Below are positions 13,701-15,474 of a stretch of DNA of 15,474 nucleotides, one piece after another. The notes under the pieces are model-generated. The model made no database searches. It worked only from the letters and a program-made list of their open reading frames with translations, and was not told where the DNA came from. Positions within the stretch are counted from its first letter, which is position 1. The number at the start of each line of letters is the position of its first letter. This DNA is from a bacterium (GTDB lineage Bacteria > UBA9089 > UBA9088): positions 1-15,474 of the forward strand of contig DNCM01000108.1 of NCBI GenBank assembly GCA_003498085.1, written 5' to 3'. The translations under genes and the position numbers were made by a program.

Positions 13701-15474
13701 GGGGCAATATAAAAAATATTATAAAACAAATAAGGGAAGATACAAAAGTAATAGAAGAAAGTTATATTGATTTATACTATTTTGCTTCTCTTATCGCAGG
13801 AACTACTACACTTCCACCAAGTATAATAGAATCGGCAGAAGATGCAATGAGCACATACATCGATTATGCTATAATAGCAAATTATAGTAATGTAAATTCT
13901 ACTGGACTATCCATCTACTTCCCAGAAACAAGAGGTGATAAGGAATATATCGAATATGTAGAAGACAAGGTAATAGATTTTCCGAATGATACATACTGGG
14001 ATGAGTTTTTGGGGACTTATACAAATGAATTTAGCAAGGGATACTTTACAGGAAGCTATACAGTTTACACAGTCGATGAAGACAATGATGAAAAATATGA
14101 TTACCTTATAATAGGGGCAGAAGTAAATGTTTTTGAGACTGGTAGCTACAATATCATTGGGGAATTGTACGGAAACCAGAGGTTGATATCTAAAGTGGAG
14201 GATTATCAACAGTTTGATATTCATGGAACTACAACTATCTCAGTCCAATTTGGTGGATGGGAAATATTCAATTCAAAGATAGATGGACCATATAGATTTA
14301 AGATAGTATTGAAAGATATTGATACACTTATTGGCACAACTTCACCATATGAGTATACTGATTTTGAGGAGAGTAAATTTGGTACAGTGACAGGAAAAAT
14401 CTATTATTCTGGAACAAAATCGGGAATTCTTCGATGCTTTCCATATTGTCCTATGAAAGAAGAGGAAATAATTAACCAAGAAAAAGGTTTTACTGTTCCA
14501 TTTGCAGGGCCAGGAACCATCACCTATTCCTTTTCACTTAATCCAGGGGTTTATTCTACCCATGGATTTCTTGATGTAAATAATAATAAACAATATGATA
14601 TTGGGGAACCATTTGGTATATATGGAAGTTTAATTGCTGTTTATCTTGTTAAAACCGAGTGGGGAGAAGATATAAATGTAATTGGCATACCAACGCCTAT
14701 AAATGTAACAATGGGTGATATTACCTCTGGAATAGATTTTGAGCTAACTCATGAGATTAGATTACCTCCACCAGGGACAATCTCTGGAACAATTATCTAT
14801 GATGGTCAAAGGTCTGGAACAATTAGTGTTTCAGCCGTTGGTGATAAACTATCATACGAGGTCGAAATTCCATCGCCTGGTTCCTATTCAATCACTGTAG
14901 AACCTGGGGTATATAGTGTTTCTGCCTGGCTTGATGGAGACGGTGACGGAGTAATTTCACCTGGTGATGCTACTGGCTTCTACCTTGAATCTGTAACTGT
15001 CCTACCAGATCTAGAGATATCTGATATAGATATTACATTATTTGACATAGAGATAGAAGTTGACCTCTGGATAAAGAAATATGGACCAGAGGAAGTTGGA
15101 TTGGGCGGGACTATTTCTTGGACAATCTACTATGGAAATAGTTCCGGCAATCCTGCCTACGATGTAGCCATTATTGACATGCTTCCAGATGGTGTTATTT
15201 ATGCCTCATCAAGCATTCCAGCAACAATTACAAATAAAGAGCTAATATTTAATCTTGAAACACTTCCTGGATACTCATCTGGCAGTATCACTTTAATTGG
15301 CATAGTAGGCAGTGATCTTTCTGGTTCAACAACCCTAATAAACATTGCTTCAATCACGACCACATGCAATGATACAAGTCCTTGGAATAATAGTTATTCA
15401 TGTAATACACATGTTTTTATTGAAGGACCAGACCTCTACATTGATAAACGGCCTACTACAAGCAATCCTTTCCC
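7748..15474 (+). CDS. Giant exported multidomain protein with two C11 (clostripain-type) peptidase domains, 3' partial
   Basis: The frame is open for 2,575 codons and runs off the window. Residues 1-22 form a signal peptide (MKKIVGICGIIFVIMTQVVVGS). About 25-620 is a WD40-like PD40/TolB-type beta-propeller (SDRDGQVDIY, DGTKIAYV, NGQKIVYLG, DGQRIVYSG). About 664-1015 is a right-handed beta-helix ending VDMGAYEF. About 1017-1135 is a small beta module. About 1139-1515 is peptidase C11 with His1249 (LWNHG), Asp1307 and Cys1309 (DACLMG). About 1516-1715 holds Fn3/Ig-like linkers. About 1719-2091 is a second C11 domain with His1829, Asp1887 and Cys1889. About 2095-2211 is an unrecognised beta-sandwich. 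Two more copies of the small module start at 2212 and 2343. About 2437-2558 is a DUF11 domain, and another begins at the edge. C11 enzymes cleave after Arg/Lys. Secretion and dual activity are inferred; substrate and C-terminal anchor are unknown. Confidence 0.9.
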   Translation, partial: MKKIVGICGIIFVIMTQVVVGSEIKLTSHQLNYCGFNCVKGNSLLFISDRDGQVDIYRYDLVNNNQIENLTNDVWVEVECEETNDLSKVVYLCISPDFLEEYELKILDMDSKEKTLIDEGRIWFFCISINSDKVAYDKDNDIWVYDITTGDKTIVTNSPNSYKNSLCFLNQNEILFSEDGYIKKVNLSTSEISIIAEGIKAKASPDGTKIAYVKCDYGGCGLYLSTDNSPILIDTASEIVDFCWASSNDKIAYTKSMGIKEALVVKDIIDEEEEEIVIDNLSPFAFSLSDDGDSLYYSNLSNIFKLDLNKMEFSNLTNNDLTALNFEAKFSPNGQKIVYLGCPAQPLNQYFSIMGQDVFGLFVTDLEGSNNKLVGSGSIMPGFAEIDTFDVSDENIAYIDLPMFFNNDTERSGIWIVDLEGSNTPQRITGDFAFSLSFSYDGQRIVYSGIDDNFQESIFLIDKNGRNKRCLGEGRNAKFSYNDNRIAYINQYGKLCILDSDIPNNQIILDISPSSFVWSKNGQMIAYLEDTMKEIKIISNDNIISVYEATTEIERMVFSGDDTKIGFVTTDGCVYTIRTDGEDLTKINDGYALSMDWSCNNDIVYVQMFSYEHETEENTVTKSLSRRMEVFQNQQEEQSKKKPRSADVYLLKASLQQEGIITVYDVDGTILGTHTTIQEGINACPEGGTVSVSAGIYNEVVYINKGIALIGIGTPTITAQGLGDTNTVTFDGTVTDNALICGFIITGAPEGYSYGNGIFCSTASPAITNNIISWNSDNGIACYYSSPVIYNNIVSENDEGIYCEISSPTITNNTIVKSDDCGIVCINSSPTITNNTITENYDVGIACEGNSSPIIANNIIIESFCGIFCGENSSPTITNNTISENSGIGIYCNNSSPTIHNNVITKNGTESHEFWNGGIYATQTSNPIINYNCIWWNGPDGNNNYCGCFSGTNDISADPQFVGEGDYHLQSTSPCINKGTNTPPGGLPETDKDGNPRIVGGIVDMGAYEFQGTPPSGTITGTISYTGTKIGTLNIGLFTSMSDEPITGIEISSPAFPQTYTIGGIIPGTYYIGAFLDADNNENPSIGDPIGLFGSLSAVYYSPLQVVGTPTPIVVEPGAITSDINFELTHEIQQRLKEWTFMVYLDGDNNLEGAGIDDVNEMEEVGSDENINIIVQFDRIKGYDSSNGNWTDCRRFYITNDDDPRTINSPAVEILGEVNMAETKTLTEFIQWGYDNYPAKKYALILWNHGDGWRKRMMELRSKGIRTDGADKAVCWDDTSKGDCLYMSEVKEALAASGKKFDLIGFDACLMGMIEVAYQVRDYADVVVFSQDVEPGDGWPYHTILGDLAGTPTMTQEELGEVIVRRYSEEYEGEDEITQSAINLNKLKTWVPGTLSLFANSLEYYWDEIRENRGMTDHVYHTNYESYADLYHFATLMEGIEDENIINAANALKSEIAESVIANYASFDHPHFYGLNIYFPEDSSDNKYDDYVNLQPVDFPKDTTWDEFLVRFCKISPDTPKIASLYSVPLNQTFTVSWPSVPKADHYELAEGTSTLNFITIATTTGTSCVIPGKGEEGFYYYIVRTFIGTEFGNWSFPEDIWVGPNTAPTIELLTPGPEGTTTDKNLLISWEAYDQDDDARISIYYDDDNQGYDGILIVGGILEKDGSDTYLWDTSFLPQKTYYIYAMITDGKEAERRAPPVYSDYSGPLTITHGTKSWTLLIYLDGDNNLEGAGIDDVNEMEEVGSDENINIIVQFDRHPKYDKTNGNWSDCRRFYTTKDNDPRTINSPVVEVLGEVNMAETRTLTDFIQWGIDCYPAERYALVLWNHGGGWREKMEELENKGIKVRGANRAVCWDETSNNDCLYMSEVKEALTASGKMFDLIGFDACLMGMIEVAYQIKDYADVMVASQEVEPWDGWPYHTILGDLAGTPTMTQEELGEVIVRRYSEEYEGEDEITQSAIDLDGIPRLATTTSQLADEMISNWGNIKNIIKQIREDTKVIEESYIDLYYFASLIAGTTTLPPSIIESAEDAMSTYIDYAIIANYSNVNSTGLSIYFPETRGDKEYIEYVEDKVIDFPNDTYWDEFLGTYTNEFSKGYFTGSYTVYTVDEDNDEKYDYLIIGAEVNVFETGSYNIIGELYGNQRLISKVEDYQQFDIHGTTTISVQFGGWEIFNSKIDGPYRFKIVLKDIDTLIGTTSPYEYTDFEESKFGTVTGKIYYSGTKSGILRCFPYCPMKEEEIINQEKGFTVPFAGPGTITYSFSLNPGVYSTHGFLDVNNNKQYDIGEPFGIYGSLIAVYLVKTEWGEDINVIGIPTPINVTMGDITSGIDFELTHEIRLPPPGTISGTIIYDGQRSGTISVSAVGDKLSYEVEIPSPGSYSITVEPGVYSVSAWLDGDGDGVISPGDATGFYLESVTVLPDLEISDIDITLFDIEIEVDLWIKKYGPEEVGLGGTISWTIYYGNSSGNPAYDVAIIDMLPDGVIYASSSIPATITNKELIFNLETLPGYSSGSITLIGIVGSDLSGSTTLINIASITTTCNDTSPWNNSYSCNTHVFIEGPDLYIDKRPTTSNPF
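7810..9610 (+). other. Domain: WD40-like (PD40/TolB-type) beta-propeller
   Basis: At least eight irregular repeats of the form [D/N]G-x-[K/R]-I-[A/V]-[Y/F] are visible, each followed by a strand and an [I/V]-x-D-L-like element (for example NGQKIVYLG then LFVTDLEGS, and DGQRIVYSG then IFLIDKNG). This is the pattern of periplasmic TolB and of the propellers of S9 prolyl oligopeptidases. Here the propeller is joined to C11 rather than S9 peptidases. It may gate or present substrate, which is inference. Confidence 0.75.
9737..10790 (+). other. Domain: right-handed parallel beta-helix
   Basis: The domain opens with TTIQEGINACPEGGTVSVSAGIY and a cap typical of DUF1565/pectate-lyase-like helices (first 15 residues are the clearest part). 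It continues with about 22-residue rungs built on SSPTITNNTI. It closes with DYHLQSTSPCINKG, DKDGNPRI and VDMGAYEF, the usual C-terminal end of these helices. Such domains often bind or cleave polysaccharide. No pectate-lyase catalytic set is evident. Confidence 0.85.
10013..10560 (+). repeat. Eight tandem beta-helix rungs, about 66 bp period
   Basis: Eight copies of an S-[SN]-P-x-I-x-x-N-x-I rung follow one another. Seven of them carry a Cys in the preceding GI-x-C turn, at residues 760, 782, 803, 825, 847, 869 and 892. At DNA level two rungs share a 24-bp identical stretch around 10171 and 10237, but the repeats are otherwise diverged. Confidence 0.85.
10796..11151 (+). repeat. Small beta module, copy 1 (GTITGTISY...FELTHEI)
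   Basis: About 119 residues, starting GTITGTISYTGTKIG and ending SDINFELTHEI. A D-rich loop, DADNNENPSIGD (10976-11011), resembles a calcium-binding loop. It recurs twice near the 3' end of the gene. Confidence 0.8.
11161..11889 (+). repeat. C11 peptidase duplication, copy 1
   Basis: This segment aligns without net gaps to 12901-13629 at a constant offset of 1740 bp (580 codons). Sampled 60-bp lines range from about 68% to 100% identity. Both copies encode the catalytic His and Cys. Beyond this segment the two domains diverge strongly. Confidence 0.93.
11762..11889 (+). repeat. 128-bp perfect direct repeat, copy A
   Basis: Every base is identical to 13502-13629, including all synonymous positions. 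Immediately upstream the paralogous DNA is about 68% identical over 60 bp, and just downstream it rapidly loses similarity. Confidence 0.95.
12901..13629 (+). repeat. C11 peptidase duplication, copy 2
   Basis: This is the partner of 11161-11889. It keeps LWNHGGGW and FDACLMGMIEVAYQ, so both copies should be catalytically competent. The duplication is internal to one reading frame, separated by about 340 codons of peptidase tail and Fn3/Ig-like linker. Confidence 0.93.
13502..13629 (+). repeat. 128-bp perfect direct repeat, copy B
   Basis: Identical to 11762-11889. It encodes the segment from WPYHTILGDLAGTP through RRYSEEYEGEDEITQS, just after the catalytic Cys region of the second C11 domain. 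Confidence 0.95.
14381..14757 (+). repeat. Small beta module, copy 2
   Basis: It starts GTVTGKIYYSGTKSG, carries DVNNNKQYDIGE (14573-14608) at the loop position and ends SGIDFELTHEI, closely matching copy 1 at both ends. The middle has an insertion with two cysteines (CFPYC). Confidence 0.8.
14774..15050 (+). repeat. Small beta module, copy 3
   Basis: It starts GTISGTIIYDGQRSG and has the most canonical loop, DGDGDGVISPGD (14933-14968), which looks like a dockerin/EF-hand calcium loop. It is shorter and lacks the FELTHEI ending, leading into the DUF11 domain. Confidence 0.75.
15056..15474 (+). other. Domain: DUF11 repeat, and start of a second copy
   Basis: DLWIKKYGPEEVGLGG, then ISWTIYYGNSSGNPAYDV, IDMLPDGVIYASSS and NIASITTTCNDTSPWNN follow the DUF11 (conserved repeat) pattern, an Ig-like extracellular module that usually occurs in tandem. 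A new copy begins with GPDLYIDKRP at the edge, so more repeats are expected beyond the window. Confidence 0.8.

Noticed and set aside
8961..14224. Many minus-strand short reading frames across the giant gene
   Set aside because: All are shadows of the long plus-strand frame. Their products are rich in H, L, P, Y and S without motifs. Two of them match each other only because the C11 duplication is read in reverse.

Overview
The window is AT-rich bacterial DNA. By gene content it comes from a non-model bacterium, possibly an uncultured candidate phylum. It has a DXP-dependent vitamin B6 gene (pdxJ, usually absent from Firmicutes) beside a PgpH-type HD hydrolase and ybeY, a pairing well known from Firmicutes. 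It also has a giant exported mosaic protein of a kind common in candidate-phylum genomes. I cannot place it more precisely from sequence alone. Genes are packed tightly, and several starts are decided by clear GGAGG-type Shine-Dalgarno sites.

Layout. Positions 1-470 hold no confident gene: one doubtful 62-codon ORF and a start-less fragment resembling the N-terminus of a DUF4277/IS1634-type transposase. Positions 471-7639 (minus strand) form one apparent nine-gene operon, in transcription order lepB, grpE, a membrane-anchored TPR protein, a SEC-C zinc-motif protein, tyrA, ilvE, pgpH-like, ybeY, pdxJ. Every junction overlaps or abuts. The cluster mixes protein export and folding (LepB, GrpE), amino-acid biosynthesis (TyrA, IlvE), probable c-di-AMP turnover (PgpH family), rRNA maturation (YbeY) and vitamin B6 synthesis (PdxJ; its product leads to PLP, the cofactor of IlvE).

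A short divergent promoter region (about 7640-7747) carries two TTGACA boxes in inverted orientation, 5 bp apart. One drives lepB, apparently with almost no leader; the other may drive the plus-strand gene.

Positions 7748-15474 (plus strand) are a single open reading frame with no stop for 2,575 codons, leaving the window unfinished. I checked the frame line by line. It encodes a signal peptide, a WD40-like (PD40/TolB-like) beta-propeller, a right-handed parallel beta-helix with a ladder of cysteines, a small beta-sandwich module with a Ca-loop-like motif, a first C11 (clostripain-type) cysteine peptidase domain, Fn3/Ig-like linkers, a second C11 domain, another beta-sandwich, two more copies of the small module, one DUF11 domain and the start of another. 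Both peptidase domains keep the His/Cys dyad and the Asp two residues before the Cys. The two peptidase copies share a 128-bp stretch that is identical at every base although the flanking paralogous DNA is only about 70-95% identical. This points to recent gene conversion or to an assembly artefact. The giant double-protease protein and this identical patch are the most interesting parts of the window.
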